The translations under genes and the position numbers were made by a program. A stretch of 64,000 nt of DNA from an uncultured Lachnospiraceae bacterium. Lineage in GTDB: Bacteria; Bacillota; Clostridia; Lachnospirales; Lachnospiraceae. The notes under the pieces are model-generated. The model worked only from the letters and a program-made list of their open reading frames with translations, was not told the origin of the DNA and did not search any database. Below, in pieces: positions 44,332-53,380 of the stretch (position 1 is the first letter of the stretch; each line of letters starts with the position of its first letter). The DNA lies in contig CAJTTO010000003.1 in NCBI GenBank assembly GCA_910579275.1, positions 101,905 to 165,904 of the forward strand, written 5' to 3'.

Positions 44332-45702
44332 CTATTTTCTGCTGCGACTTCTCTTTTCAAAAAAATGATCCACTTCCCGTTTTACGTCAGAAGGCTGTAA
44401 AGTCTTGGACAAATATCCTTCCGGTTTTAAATTAATGACTTTTTTCACACTCTCTCTGTCAACCCTGCTGGTCAGGAAAATAACAGGAATATCCGCGCAT
44501 TCCTCCTCCGAGCGAATCATCTCCAAAACCTGCCCCCCATCACAGACTGGCATTTCATAGTCGAGCAAAACCAAATCCGGCCGATTCAATGTAATGGTTC
44601 TGATTGCAGACATACCGGATTTTGCAAGCACGACATTGTAATCGTTACAAAGCAAATCCTCCATTGTTTTCAGCATAAAGTCAGAATCATCTACCACAAG
44701 CACAGTCTTTTTCTGACTAACTGCTTCCTGCTCCGCTTTTTTCTTATTCAGGTATCTCTCAACCTCAGTCATGGCATTATCTGCCAAAATTGCCGTTGCG
44801 CCTTCACCCTGTGTCATGTGCGGCGCAACCATGCAGTATGCAAAATACCCTTTGCCCGTATCAAACAAAAGACTGAACTGAGGCGTTTGTTTCTCAAATA
44901 CATGCTGAAACTGCTCATAGGTCAATAATTGTTCTTCCTTAATCTCAAAAGATGCCGAATCAGGAAAATGCGCTCTAATTTGATCAACAAACTGCCGTGA
45001 AATATAACGGGCTGCATTCATCAGCATCGTACTAAGTGCCTGCGTCTGACTGTCCATCATGCCGCCTACCGTAGCGAGAATCAGCCTTTCTTCAAAAATC
45101 AATAAGAACTCCCACCTTTTGCCTTCCTTCGAGCTGTAGATCAAACGGTAATATACGCCGTCCCCAAATTTCTCTCCACCATAGCAATCGCTTACCAGCC
45201 GTGGCTCAAGACGAAACATATCATTCAATAGGCGATTAATCGTCTGCCCCATCGCCGCCTGCTCCTCTTCCGGAAGCAGATTTGCCCACTGGCTTACCGC
45301 CTCTTTCTCCACAATTGCATGATCTTCAATCAGGGTATGACCGATTAGCCAGCCTGCACAAACACCCAGAAAATGACTGATTGCTTCCTCCGAATACCCT
45401 GTCACCTCCAACTCCCTTTCCAGTGTCGGAAGCGTTCTTTCCCGAAAGTTTTTATGTATCCGTCTATGCATCTCGAAACCCGCATAATTGATGGAAAGCA
45501 TGTATGCTTCCTCCTCTGCAAAATGCTTCAATGCATGATCCCTGAAATACTTTACTGCCTCCTGACATACCCATTGGCTTTTATCTTCCTGCTTGCCAAA
45601 GTCAAAAAGCTTATTCAAAACGCTGAACAGCTTCTTATGCTCCTTATCAATTACTTCTACACCGATATTATAACGATTCTGCCAAACTAATTGATTACCC
45701 AT
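44332..45702 (-). CDS. Hemerythrin-response regulator fusion protein
   Basis: About 456 residues. A bacteriohemerythrin domain (about 1-130) has the di-iron ligands in IDKEHKKLF, HFAEEEAYM, HRRIHKNF and GHTLIEDHAIV. A middle domain (about 145-310) is not clearly recognised; it may be distantly CheX-like. A C-terminal receiver (about 325-450) has VVDDSDFM, the acceptor Asp in LLDYEMPV and Lys in LSKTLQPSD. The start at 45702 follows AAAGGAGA. It probably senses O2, iron or redox state in an anaerobe and changes a phosphorelay. No kinase lies beside it. Confidence 0.85.
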   Translation of the reverse strand: MGNQLVWQNRYNIGVEVIDKEHKKLFSVLNKLFDFGKQEDKSQWVCQEAVKYFRDHALKHFAEEEAYMLSINYAGFEMHRRIHKNFRERTLPTLERELEVTGYSEEAISHFLGVCAGWLIGHTLIEDHAIVEKEAVSQWANLLPEEEQAAMGQTINRLLNDMFRLEPRLVSDCYGGEKFGDGVYYRLIYSSKEGKRWEFLLIFEERLILATVGGMMDSQTQALSTMLMNAARYISRQFVDQIRAHFPDSASFEIKEEQLLTYEQFQHVFEKQTPQFSLLFDTGKGYFAYCMVAPHMTQGEGATAILADNAMTEVERYLNKKKAEQEAVSQKKTVLVVDDSDFMLKTMEDLLCNDYNVVLAKSGMSAIRTITLNRPDLVLLDYEMPVCDGGQVLEMIRSEEECADIPVIFLTSRVDRESVKKVINLKPEGYLSKTLQPSDVKREVDHFFEKRSRSRK

Positions 45703-45883
45703 ATAAATCTTCTCCTTTGTTATTTTATATTTGCATTTGATTACGCATATAAAATGCAATGGTTAAATCTATTATATCATACTTTAATAAAAATTGTTAT
45801 ATATATTCGCCTAAAAGTAGGTAAAAAATAATTGAAAAAAAATACGCATTTATGACATTTTTCGCGCAAAATACAGTACTTTT

Positions 45884-46789
45884 CTACCACTCGTAGGGCG
45901 TCGCCTGATACACGTAGTAATTCAGCCAGTTTGTGTATAGATTGTTGCTATGTGAACGCCACTGCAGGTTTGGCTTTTGTGCCGCGTCATTATCGGGATA
46001 ATAATTTCTTGGTATATGTATCGGCAGTCCTTTCCCCAAATCCCTCTTATACTCTGCGTCAAGTGTATACCGGTCGTACTCCGGATGTCCATTGACAAAT
46101 ATTTTTTTACCATTCTGCGCATATGCAAGAAAGACACCGGCTTCCTCAGATTCCGCAAGAACTGTAATCTTATCGCATTGGTGGATGTCAGCGGCCGGCG
46201 TCTCTGTGTGGCGGCTATGCGGTGCAAGGAAATAATCATCAAAACCGCGCACCAGTGGAACCTTTCTGTTCTGCACCTTATGCGAGTAAATTCCGAACAA
46301 CTTTTCGGAAAGCTTGCGTTTCTGGATACCATAATAATGATAAAATCCCGCCTGTGCCCCCCAGCAGATATGCAGCGTGGAGGTCACATGTTCCTCTGCC
46401 CAGTCCATAATTTCACACACTTCATCCCAGTAGTCAACTTCCTCAAAGGTGATATCCTCAACAGGCGCTCCGGTGATAATCAGTCCGTCAAAACGCTTTT
46501 GTTTTATTTCGTCAAACGTCGTGTAGAAACGGTTCAAATGATTCGCCGATGTATTTAGTGATATATGGCTCGCCACCATCAGGAACGTCACATCCACTTG
46601 CAGTGGTGTGTTGGACAGTGCCCGCAAGAGCTGTAATTCGGTGTCTTGCTTAACAGGCATCAGATTCAGTATGCAGACCTGCAATGGTCTGATATCCTGA
46701 TGCAATGCGCGGTTTTCATCCATCACAAAGATATTTTCATATTCCAATATCTCCTTTGCAGGCAGGTCACTCTGTACTTTAATAGGCAT
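45884..46789 (-). CDS. metAA: Homoserine O-acetyltransferase (MetA family)
   Basis: 301 residues of the MetA/HTS family. Cys142 in HICWGAQAG is the acyl-enzyme nucleophile. Residue 111 is Glu in GAPVEDITFEEV. Published work on this family shows that Glu at this position selects acetyl-CoA and Gly selects succinyl-CoA, so this is predicted to make O-acetylhomoserine. It is the first step of methionine biosynthesis from homoserine. No SAM riboswitch or T-box is seen nearby. Confidence 0.93.
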   Translation of the reverse strand: MPIKVQSDLPAKEILEYENIFVMDENRALHQDIRPLQVCILNLMPVKQDTELQLLRALSNTPLQVDVTFLMVASHISLNTSANHLNRFYTTFDEIKQKRFDGLIITGAPVEDITFEEVDYWDEVCEIMDWAEEHVTSTLHICWGAQAGFYHYYGIQKRKLSEKLFGIYSHKVQNRKVPLVRGFDDYFLAPHSRHTETPAADIHQCDKITVLAESEEAGVFLAYAQNGKKIFVNGHPEYDRYTLDAEYKRDLGKGLPIHIPRNYYPDNDAAQKPNLQWRSHSNNLYTNWLNYYVYQATPYEW

Positions 46790-46822
46790 TTCTTCACTCT
46801 CCTGTCAATTTCATTTATTTTC

Positions 46823-48802
46823 TCATCCATTTTCCATTCCCAGATACGTTTGCATGAATTGCTCCTCTGTCAAAATCGGAACATTGAGTTCCTTTGCTTT
46901 TTTGTTTTTTGAAGAATTGGAAGCAATGTCGTTGTTAATCAGGCAGACTGTCTTGGCAGAAACACTTCCAGCGACTTTTCCGCCTTTTTTTTCAATCAGC
47001 TCTTTCAGGGCGTTTCTACTGTCAAAATGTTCCAGACTACCTGTAATCACAAAAGTCTGACCATCCAGTGTCTGCTCTGTCTCGTCGATATCTTCCTTTA
47101 TTATAACAACTTCTTTTAAGAGATTGTCAAATCTTTCATTGTTCCCTTCGTCAGAAAAATAGTCCTCAAAAGCCTTCCCGATAACTTCGCCGATACCGTC
47201 AATTTCACTGAGTTCTTCGGCTGTCGCATGACGCATGGCATCTATGTCAAACTTATAATATCTGCAGATGACCTTTGCATTCGCCAGTCCGATATTGGCT
47301 ATCCCGAGACTGTAAATTAATTTTGGCAGTTCTACATCTCTGGATTTTTCAATACCATCTATCAGTTTTTTGTAGGATTTCTCACCAAACCCTTCCATTG
47401 CTACAATCTCATCCTTATATCTGTCAAGATGGAACATATCCTGATACTGGTGGATAAACCCTTTTGCAATAAACTTTTCGAGTGTAGCCTCCGACAAACC
47501 GTCAATATTCATTGCATCCCGGCTCACGAACAGCGTGAAAGACTTTATCTTCTTTGCATCGCAGTCAGCATTGGTACAGTACAGGGACTGCACCTCATTC
47601 ACCGCGCGCACCTCCGTATCGCCCCCGCACACTGGACAGGCAGATGGAATTTCGATGCTGTCACTTCCCGTAAGATTTTCCGCAATCTGCGGTATAATCA
47701 TATTTGCCTTATAGACAGTGATTTTATCGCCAATGCCAAGTTTCAATCCTTTCAGTATGCTGATATTATGGACGGAAGCCCTGCTTACCGTAGTTCCCTC
47801 AAGCTCTACCGGCTCAAAAATAGCAACCGGATTAATCAGCCCTGTGCGGCTTGGACTCCACTCTATCTCTTTCAGAACGGTCTCCCTTATCTCGTCCGCC
47901 CACTTAAAAGCGATTGCGTCACGTGGAAACTTGGCAGTCCGTCCCAAAGAACGCCCATACGCAATGTCATCATATATTAATACAAGTCCATCTGACGGTA
48001 TATCAAAACTTTGTACACGATTCTCATAATCCGCTACCGCGTCAGCGACATTTTCTGCATTCACTTTCTGGAATTCCACGACATCAAATCCCTGTTCTTT
48101 CAAAAAAGCAAACTGCTTCTCCCGCGCGTTCCCGAAATCAACTCCGTCTGCCTTCACAAGCGCAAACGCATAAAATCTAACGTTTCTTTCCTCGGTAATC
48201 TGATTATTCAACTGCCTGACAGAACCGGAGCAGAGATTGCGCGGGTTCTTGTATTTTGCATCAATATCCTCTATGCGGCTGTTGATTTCCTCAAAATCAT
48301 GGTACGTAATCACTGCCTCTCCCCTAAGAACCAGCTCTCCTTGATATCTGATGCGGAGCGGAATATTTTTAAACACTTTCGCATTGTTGGTAATGACTTC
48401 TCCCACTTCGCCATTTCCGCGGGTAACTGCCTTTAACAGACTTCCGTTCTGATACGTAAGCACAATTGTAAGACCGTCAAGTTTCCAGCTCAGCAGCCCC
48501 TCCTTGTCACCCAGCCAGCTTTTCAGTTCCTCTCTGTCCTTTGTCTTTCCAAGCGACAGCATCGGACTTTCATGCGCCTCTTTGGGCAGCTCGTCTACCG
48601 CTTCATAGCCTACACTGATTGTCGGGCTTCCCGCCAGAACCATCCCTGTTTCCTGTTCCAATGCCGCCAGCTCATCACACAGCTTATCATACGCAAAATT
48701 GCTCATGATTTCCTTGTCCTCTGCGTAATATGCCTTTGAAGCCTCCCGCAGACGTTCAACAAGTTCTTTCATTCTATGTATCGCTTCCTTGTTTTCTGCC
48801 AT
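46823..48802 (-). CDS. ligA: NAD-dependent DNA ligase
   Basis: About 659 residues. An N-terminal Ia domain, the adenylation motif SWKLDGLTIV with the reactive Lys near 108, an OB fold, a tetra-Cys zinc finger (CPVCGG and CTNADCDAKK), helix-hairpin-helix repeats, and a C-terminal BRCT (about 580-655). It has divergent motif forms: AVTRGNGEVGE where most have TRGDG, and NPRNLCSGSVRQL where most have NPRNAAAGSLRQL. This is a lineage-type variant. The ATG at 48802 follows GGAGG. It seals nicks in replication and repair. Confidence 0.95.
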   Translation of the reverse strand: MAENKEAIHRMKELVERLREASKAYYAEDKEIMSNFAYDKLCDELAALEQETGMVLAGSPTISVGYEAVDELPKEAHESPMLSLGKTKDREELKSWLGDKEGLLSWKLDGLTIVLTYQNGSLLKAVTRGNGEVGEVITNNAKVFKNIPLRIRYQGELVLRGEAVITYHDFEEINSRIEDIDAKYKNPRNLCSGSVRQLNNQITEERNVRFYAFALVKADGVDFGNAREKQFAFLKEQGFDVVEFQKVNAENVADAVADYENRVQSFDIPSDGLVLIYDDIAYGRSLGRTAKFPRDAIAFKWADEIRETVLKEIEWSPSRTGLINPVAIFEPVELEGTTVSRASVHNISILKGLKLGIGDKITVYKANMIIPQIAENLTGSDSIEIPSACPVCGGDTEVRAVNEVQSLYCTNADCDAKKIKSFTLFVSRDAMNIDGLSEATLEKFIAKGFIHQYQDMFHLDRYKDEIVAMEGFGEKSYKKLIDGIEKSRDVELPKLIYSLGIANIGLANAKVICRYYKFDIDAMRHATAEELSEIDGIGEVIGKAFEDYFSDEGNNERFDNLLKEVVIIKEDIDETEQTLDGQTFVITGSLEHFDSRNALKELIEKKGGKVAGSVSAKTVCLINNDIASNSSKNKKAKELNVPILTEEQFMQTYLGMENG

Positions 48803-48832
48803 ATATTCCTCCAAATCAACTTATTCAATATT

Positions 48833-49555
48833 TCAAAAATCGGTTTTGTCCGGCATCCCGCACAGACGGTAAAGTGTTGCTAGCGCATCACCTTTCAGTT
48901 CCCGATATTCACCGCTTTTTAATCCCGCCAATTCTATATTCAGCACTCTGATACGTGTGAGGGTTTTTACCTGATAGCCGAAGGCTGCACACATCCGTCG
49001 AATCTGCCTGTTCAGCCCCTGCGTGAGGATAATTTTAAATGTGTATTTTCCTACACGCTGTAATTTGCAGGGGCGCGTTGTCCTGTCCAGCTCCTTTAAG
49101 TATACACCTTGTGACATTCCGGAAAGAAATCCATCGGTCAATTCCTTGTCAACTTTTACGACATACTCCTTTTCGTGACCGTTTGCCCCCTTCATCATAT
49201 GTTGTATCAATTCACCGTCGTTTGTCATTAGCATCAGCCCGTCAGAATCCTTGTCAAGGCGTCCCGCGTAAGTAAGCCTTACAGGATATTTGACTGCATC
49301 GGCTATTGTCTTCCCTGCATGCCTGTCTTTCTCCGTGCACACGACTCCGATGGGCTTATTGTACGCAAGAACGACTTTCTCAGAAATCGCTTTAACCTTC
49401 CTGCCGTTTACTTCTATGATATCTCTGTCGCATACCTGCATACCGCTTACGGCTCTCTGACCATTTACAATCACCCTGCCCTCATCTATCAGTTTATCCG
49501 CATTCCGTCTTGAGCATACTCCACATTCCGCAAGGTATTTATTCAATCTGGTCAT
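48833..49555 (-). CDS. Pseudouridine synthase, RluF/RluB type
   Basis: 240 residues. An N-terminal S4 domain (MTRLNKYLAECGVCSRRNADKLI) and a catalytic domain with Asp in AGRLDKDSDGLMLMTNDG. The sequence QGLNRQIRRMCAAFGYQVKTLTRIRV is typical of the large-subunit rRNA RluB/RluF branch. It modifies a uridine in 23S rRNA. It lies 31 bp upstream of ligA in the same direction. Confidence 0.9.
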   Translation of the reverse strand: MTRLNKYLAECGVCSRRNADKLIDEGRVIVNGQRAVSGMQVCDRDIIEVNGRKVKAISEKVVLAYNKPIGVVCTEKDRHAGKTIADAVKYPVRLTYAGRLDKDSDGLMLMTNDGELIQHMMKGANGHEKEYVVKVDKELTDGFLSGMSQGVYLKELDRTTRPCKLQRVGKYTFKIILTQGLNRQIRRMCAAFGYQVKTLTRIRVLNIELAGLKSGEYRELKGDALATLYRLCGMPDKTDF

Positions 49556-49598
49556 CTCTGCATCCTTTCAAATCTTTCGTTATCCACAAAAAATGATG

Positions 49599-50030
49599 TC
49601 ATAAAAACTTTTTAAGCCTCTCGATCGATTTCGCCTCAAAATCCATCAGCTCCTTTGCAACCTCCATAGATGTATTGCCCGAATTCTGATGATGGTTAAT
49701 GGATTTCCACATGCTTGTCAGTCCCCTGTTGCTTCCCTGTATCATAAGCTCGGCAATTTTGCTGGAGCTGCAATTTGTAAGGGTATTCATCTGTATTCCG
49801 CCCTTAAGCATCATGTCCTGCATCGTACTGGCATGGTACCCTTCTGCCCGCTCGCTCTGAAGCCTGTCCGTTGCCTTATTTTGTATTACAGAATATAACA
49901 ATCTCTGTTTTGACAGCTCGTGCAGCAGCTCCCTGTTTTGAACCTTCTCCGATATCGTGTCAATCGCATTCATTGCCATACTGGAATTTCTCTGCACTTC
50001 CTTTAATATCTCCTGATCATCTTTTTTCAT
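49599..50030 (-). CDS. Hypothetical helical protein
   Basis: 143 residues, not recognised. It is nearly all alpha-helical and charged (MKKDDQEILKEVQRNSSMAM), with a central NCSSSKIAELMIQGSNRGLTSMWKS and a C-terminal ELMDFEAKSIERLKKFL. The shape recalls small ferritin-like or coat-type helical bundles found in Firmicutes, but there are no clear metal ligands. It has a good ribosome site (AGGAAGATAACTATG). Its role is unknown. Confidence 0.6.
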   Translation of the reverse strand: MKKDDQEILKEVQRNSSMAMNAIDTISEKVQNRELLHELSKQRLLYSVIQNKATDRLQSERAEGYHASTMQDMMLKGGIQMNTLTNCSSSKIAELMIQGSNRGLTSMWKSINHHQNSGNTSMEVAKELMDFEAKSIERLKKFL

Positions 50031-50102
50031 AGTTATCTTCCTTTCGCCTGCAAAATTTACGAATTCATTCCGATAACTATAGTGTTGCCAGTATTTAGCA
50101 GT

Positions 50103-51182
50103 TTATGCCAGTATATCCGTGTCCTCCTTCACAGTATCCTCCACCTCGCCAGTCAGAACCTCCGGTTTATCCTCCGACAGCTCTGTCATGGCAGGAATCT
50201 CTTTCTCAAAAGGATAAATAACACCCCATTGTGCGCGAAGCGCATCCATCTGTTTCATTATGCGGAGTGTTTCTTCGTGCGGCATCTCCCAGCACTCTTT
50301 TTGTCCTTTTTCAATTGCCTCCAGACAAGAGTAAACCTCATATTCATAACCAGTAATCTGTTTTGGCGCTTTTATTGTTTTCCCCGGCTTATATCCCGCA
50401 TCATACACTGTAATGGATTCAAAATTATTGATATTTTCAATTACGATGTACCCCTTGGGTCCGTATATGACACCACGTCTGTCACTCACTGCATGCATTG
50501 TACAGTTCAGGACTGCCATCCTGCCGTCTTTATACTTCAGTGTAATACTTTCACTGGCATCCACCCCTGAACTGGTCAGTATACAGGAAGATTCTGTTTT
50601 CTCAATTTCTTTTCCGAAAATCATGGATGCAAAATGAAGTGTATATACGCCCAAATCCAAAAGCGCCCCTCCTGCAAGTGCCGGATTCGTAAGTCTCTCC
50701 TTGTCGGATACAGGATATCCCAAATTTGCCGTGAGCATTGTCGGCTCACCAATAATTCCCGAATTAATAATACCCTTTATCGTCGTCATCATCGGCATGT
50801 ATCTCGTCCACATTGCCTCTGCCACAAATACACCTTTTTCCCTTGCGAGCGACAAAACTTCCTCCGCCTGTGGCGCATTTGCCGTAAATGATTTCTCACA
50901 AAGCACATTCTTTCCATTCTCTATGCATAATTTCATATTTGCATAGTGTTCCGAATGTGGTGTTGCTATATAAACCAAATCTATTTTATCGTCGAGCATC
51001 ATCTCCTCGTAGGAAGTATATGCCACCTTTATACCATATTCCTCGGCAAATTTCTTTGCTCTTTCCTCACTTCTGGATGCCACGCCATAACATTTTACAT
51101 TTTTCATCTTTTTGATGGTGCCTGCCATGACACCCGCAATCTTACCGGTTCCCATAATGCCAACTCGTTTTTGATTAAACAT
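50103..51182 (-). CDS. Gfo/Idh/MocA-family oxidoreductase
   Basis: About 359 residues. The N-terminal Rossmann fold has GIMGTGKIAGVMAGTI. The conserved CEKSFTAN has the catalytic-type Lys of the EKP motif. A C-terminal alpha/beta dimer domain follows, and an acidic tail (VLTGEVEDTVKEDTDILA). Members oxidise or isomerise sugars and inositol using NAD(P). The substrate is not known. I chose the ATG at 51182. The mobile-like element 51210-51345 lies just upstream. Confidence 0.85.
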   Translation of the reverse strand: MFNQKRVGIMGTGKIAGVMAGTIKKMKNVKCYGVASRSEERAKKFAEEYGIKVAYTSYEEMMLDDKIDLVYIATPHSEHYANMKLCIENGKNVLCEKSFTANAPQAEEVLSLAREKGVFVAEAMWTRYMPMMTTIKGIINSGIIGEPTMLTANLGYPVSDKERLTNPALAGGALLDLGVYTLHFASMIFGKEIEKTESSCILTSSGVDASESITLKYKDGRMAVLNCTMHAVSDRRGVIYGPKGYIVIENINNFESITVYDAGYKPGKTIKAPKQITGYEYEVYSCLEAIEKGQKECWEMPHEETLRIMKQMDALRAQWGVIYPFEKEIPAMTELSEDKPEVLTGEVEDTVKEDTDILA

Positions 51183-51209
51183 ACGCAATCCCTTACCTTT
51201 CGTCTGGTG

Positions 51210-51345
51210 ATAACAGTCCGGCCTACGTTTTCCTGCCACGGACATCAAACCATGCAAAGCCTCTTTGCGGTGACTTGATGCATCTCAACTTTAACACGGT
51301 TTCAACAACCGTGTTAAAGCGTTAAGTCTCCGGCTGAATTGTTAC
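51210..51345. mobile_element. Structured MITE-like element, copy A (136 bp, old)
   Basis: Left end ATAACAGTCCGGCC, right end GGCTGAATTGTTAC: inverted repeats matching at 10 of 14. The flanking 8-mers GTCTGGTG and ATTCGGTG match at 5 of 8, suggesting an old insertion. Inside are the same parts as copies B and C: a stem with ACATCAAACC/TGACTTGATG enclosing a bulge TGCAAAG and a TTT-loop hairpin, then a 13-bp perfect hairpin CTTTAACACGGTT-TCAAC-AACCGTGTTAAAG (51289-51319). No coding potential. Confidence 0.8.
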
Positions 51346-51378
51346 ATTCGGTGCTTTCTAATCTGTCCGACCATTTAC

Positions 51379-51420
51379 AATGCAGACCCATGTAGCATAA
51401 CTGCCACATGGGTCTGCATT
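51379..51420. terminator. 15-bp perfect hairpin after the SH3 protein gene
   Basis: AATGCAGACCCATGT (51379-51393) and its perfect complement ACATGGGTCTGCATT (51406-51420), loop 12 bases. It probably terminates the minus-strand SH3 gene (stop at 51473). No clear T-run follows in that direction, so it may also be a processing signal. Confidence 0.6.
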
Positions 51421-51472
51421 TAGACACAATTTTATTATAATCAATTTATGTATGATATTTCAATACGTTTCT

Positions 51473-53107
51473 CTATTTTTCAAAAAATTCTGCCTTAACA
51501 AAGCCTGTCGAACCGTTATAGTTTATCTTGAACCACTCTCCCTGTTCTTCAAGCAGTTCATACGTTGTCCCAGCCTGTGCCGTGCCAAGTTTCGCCGATT
51601 CCTGATCTGCCTGACTTCTGACATTTACATTTGTCTGGGCTGTCACCGTGCCAATCGGCTCTACCGTCACTTCAGAAGTTACAACTTCAAGGTAATCGCT
51701 CTTTATATAAGCCTCCCTATCCTCAAAGATAATCTTACTCCATCCGTTGACCCTTTCCTCAACACGTGTAAGTTCTGTTCCGGACTGTACTTTACCGATT
51801 TTATCTGCTTCCTCGCTGTCCGAAGACCGCACGTTGACGGTATCCGTTGCCCGTACAATCTGGTTCACTGCCTGATTCTGCAACGGCGGCTGCTCCTCTG
51901 TCTCGCTTGGGGCTTCCGTCTCTGCCGGCTGTGTCTGTTCATCGGCTGATGACGGCTGCGTCTCCTCTGTCTGAGGTGTATCGGTATTATTTTCCTGTGT
52001 TTCTAGCTGTGCCAGAGCCTCGCCTACAGACGTCTTAATCTGTACAGGAAGTTCTTCCAAAAATACACTGAGTGCTTCGTCAGCTGCCACTGCTTCCTTG
52101 TAGCTTACATCTATCTTATTGTATAAGTCAACCACATCATCCTGACTTGTGACAAGCTTGAACGCCGCCTTGATATTCTCCTCCGTGTCACCGTCAATCT
52201 TAAGGGTTCCGTCTTCTGCCGTATAGACATACCACGCATTAAGTCCGGGTGCTTTTGTCTCTATATCCTGTATCTTTACCGCATATGTGACATATACAAA
52301 ATATGTATTCTCACTTAACCCCGGTTTCGTGTAACAATTAATTGTATCGTAGAACTCAATGAACTCGCTCTTCTTCTCATAAGTGATGATTTCCTTGTCA
52401 TCATTATAATCTTTAACCGCCCTTACCGTCTCCATGTCACCGTCAGCAAGAGCCTTATAAAAGGTGTTCATCAGCTCATTGACATTGTTGTACGCATTCT
52501 CCTCCAAAGGCTTATCGCTGAGCGAAACCGCCTCTCCGTCTGCCTCTATGTCCGGACTTGGGTTCTCAACTGCTTTTGTCCTCTGGGAACCGATATATGA
52601 AACAATCACAGCAATAACAATCACACACGCTGCAGCCGGCAGTAATATTTTTGCTGCTTTCACTGCGGTATCCTTGATGTTCCCTTCCCTAAGCTGCGCA
52701 ATACTTTTCTGGATAAAGGATTCCGAAGTGTTTATCCTTTTCGCTTTTGCAGCCGGTTTCGCAGAAACCGGTGCGACTGTTTTTTCTATTTTATTATTCT
52801 TTTCTGCTTCATCATTTTTTTCTGCCTTGTTATCCGGTGTCTGCCTGTCCGCTTTTTCAGGCTTGGATTGCTTTTGTTCTGTTTCCTTTGAACTTTGCCT
52901 GATCTCGTCAGCGCCTTTATTTTTTTCCGTTTTACTTTCTGCCTGACCAGACTTTTCAGCCGCCTTGGCTGCGTCTGTCGTCTCATTCTCCGTATTATTT
53001 TTTATCTTGTTTTCCGCCTGCTGCGGATTTGCATTTAACTGTTTTGTATTATCATTGGAAATTGGTTTGTTTTTTTGCCTGCTTTTCTTTTTTTGCCTGT
53101 TATCCAT
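51473..53107 (-). CDS. Membrane protein with two C-terminal SH3 domains
   Basis: 544 residues. The N-terminus (about 1-145) is a long Lys/Glu/Asn/Gln-rich low-complexity cytoplasmic tail. One membrane helix lies near 148-170. Outside are a domain of about 170 residues (about 205-375) that looks like a lumazine/Ntf2-like fold, an acidic Gln/Thr/Pro/Glu-rich spacer, and two bacterial SH3 domains (about 415-475 and 485-544) with VNVRSSDSEEADKIGKVQSG and VNVRSQADQESAKLGTAQAG. SH3b domains often bind peptidoglycan or protein ends, so it is likely a cell-wall associated structural or sensory protein. Confidence 0.8.
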   Translation of the reverse strand: MDNRQKKKSRQKNKPISNDNTKQLNANPQQAENKIKNNTENETTDAAKAAEKSGQAESKTEKNKGADEIRQSSKETEQKQSKPEKADRQTPDNKAEKNDEAEKNNKIEKTVAPVSAKPAAKAKRINTSESFIQKSIAQLREGNIKDTAVKAAKILLPAAACVIVIAVIVSYIGSQRTKAVENPSPDIEADGEAVSLSDKPLEENAYNNVNELMNTFYKALADGDMETVRAVKDYNDDKEIITYEKKSEFIEFYDTINCYTKPGLSENTYFVYVTYAVKIQDIETKAPGLNAWYVYTAEDGTLKIDGDTEENIKAAFKLVTSQDDVVDLYNKIDVSYKEAVAADEALSVFLEELPVQIKTSVGEALAQLETQENNTDTPQTEETQPSSADEQTQPAETEAPSETEEQPPLQNQAVNQIVRATDTVNVRSSDSEEADKIGKVQSGTELTRVEERVNGWSKIIFEDREAYIKSDYLEVVTSEVTVEPIGTVTAQTNVNVRSQADQESAKLGTAQAGTTYELLEEQGEWFKINYNGSTGFVKAEFFEK

Positions 53108-53224
53108 TTCTACTCCTATCTGTCACTGCCAATTCTCCCCCCTGATCATCTGCCGCGGCAAATAACCTTGTCCATTACAGTTACAAGCAATAACACATAC
53201 GTGCATCAATCCTTATCAAGGAAA

Positions 53225-53296
53225 TGCACCCGGCAGGAATCGAACCTGCATTAAAGGCGTCGGAGGCCTTCGTTCTATCCATTAGACTACGGGTGC
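53225..53296 (-). tRNA. trnR: tRNA-Arg (CCG anticodon)
   Basis: 72 nt on the minus strand. The acceptor stem GCACCCG/CGGGTGC is perfect. The D-arm, a 5-bp anticodon stem AAGGC/GCCTT with loop CTCCGAC, and a T-arm with GGTTCGATTCC are all present. The anticodon CCG reads codon CGG. The 3' CCA is not encoded. This is in a 273-bp gap between the SH3 gene and the gene at 53381. Confidence 0.95.
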
Positions 53297-53380
53297 TTAA
53301 AGTTTTTTATGTAACATCACGTTTGTAATCATATCACAATTCTTTGAATTTGTCTATACAAGAAAAAAAATTACATTGAT

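Noticed and set aside
45700..46900. SAM riboswitch or S-box at metAA.
   Set aside because: The gap upstream of the gene is too short and shows no recognisable motif.
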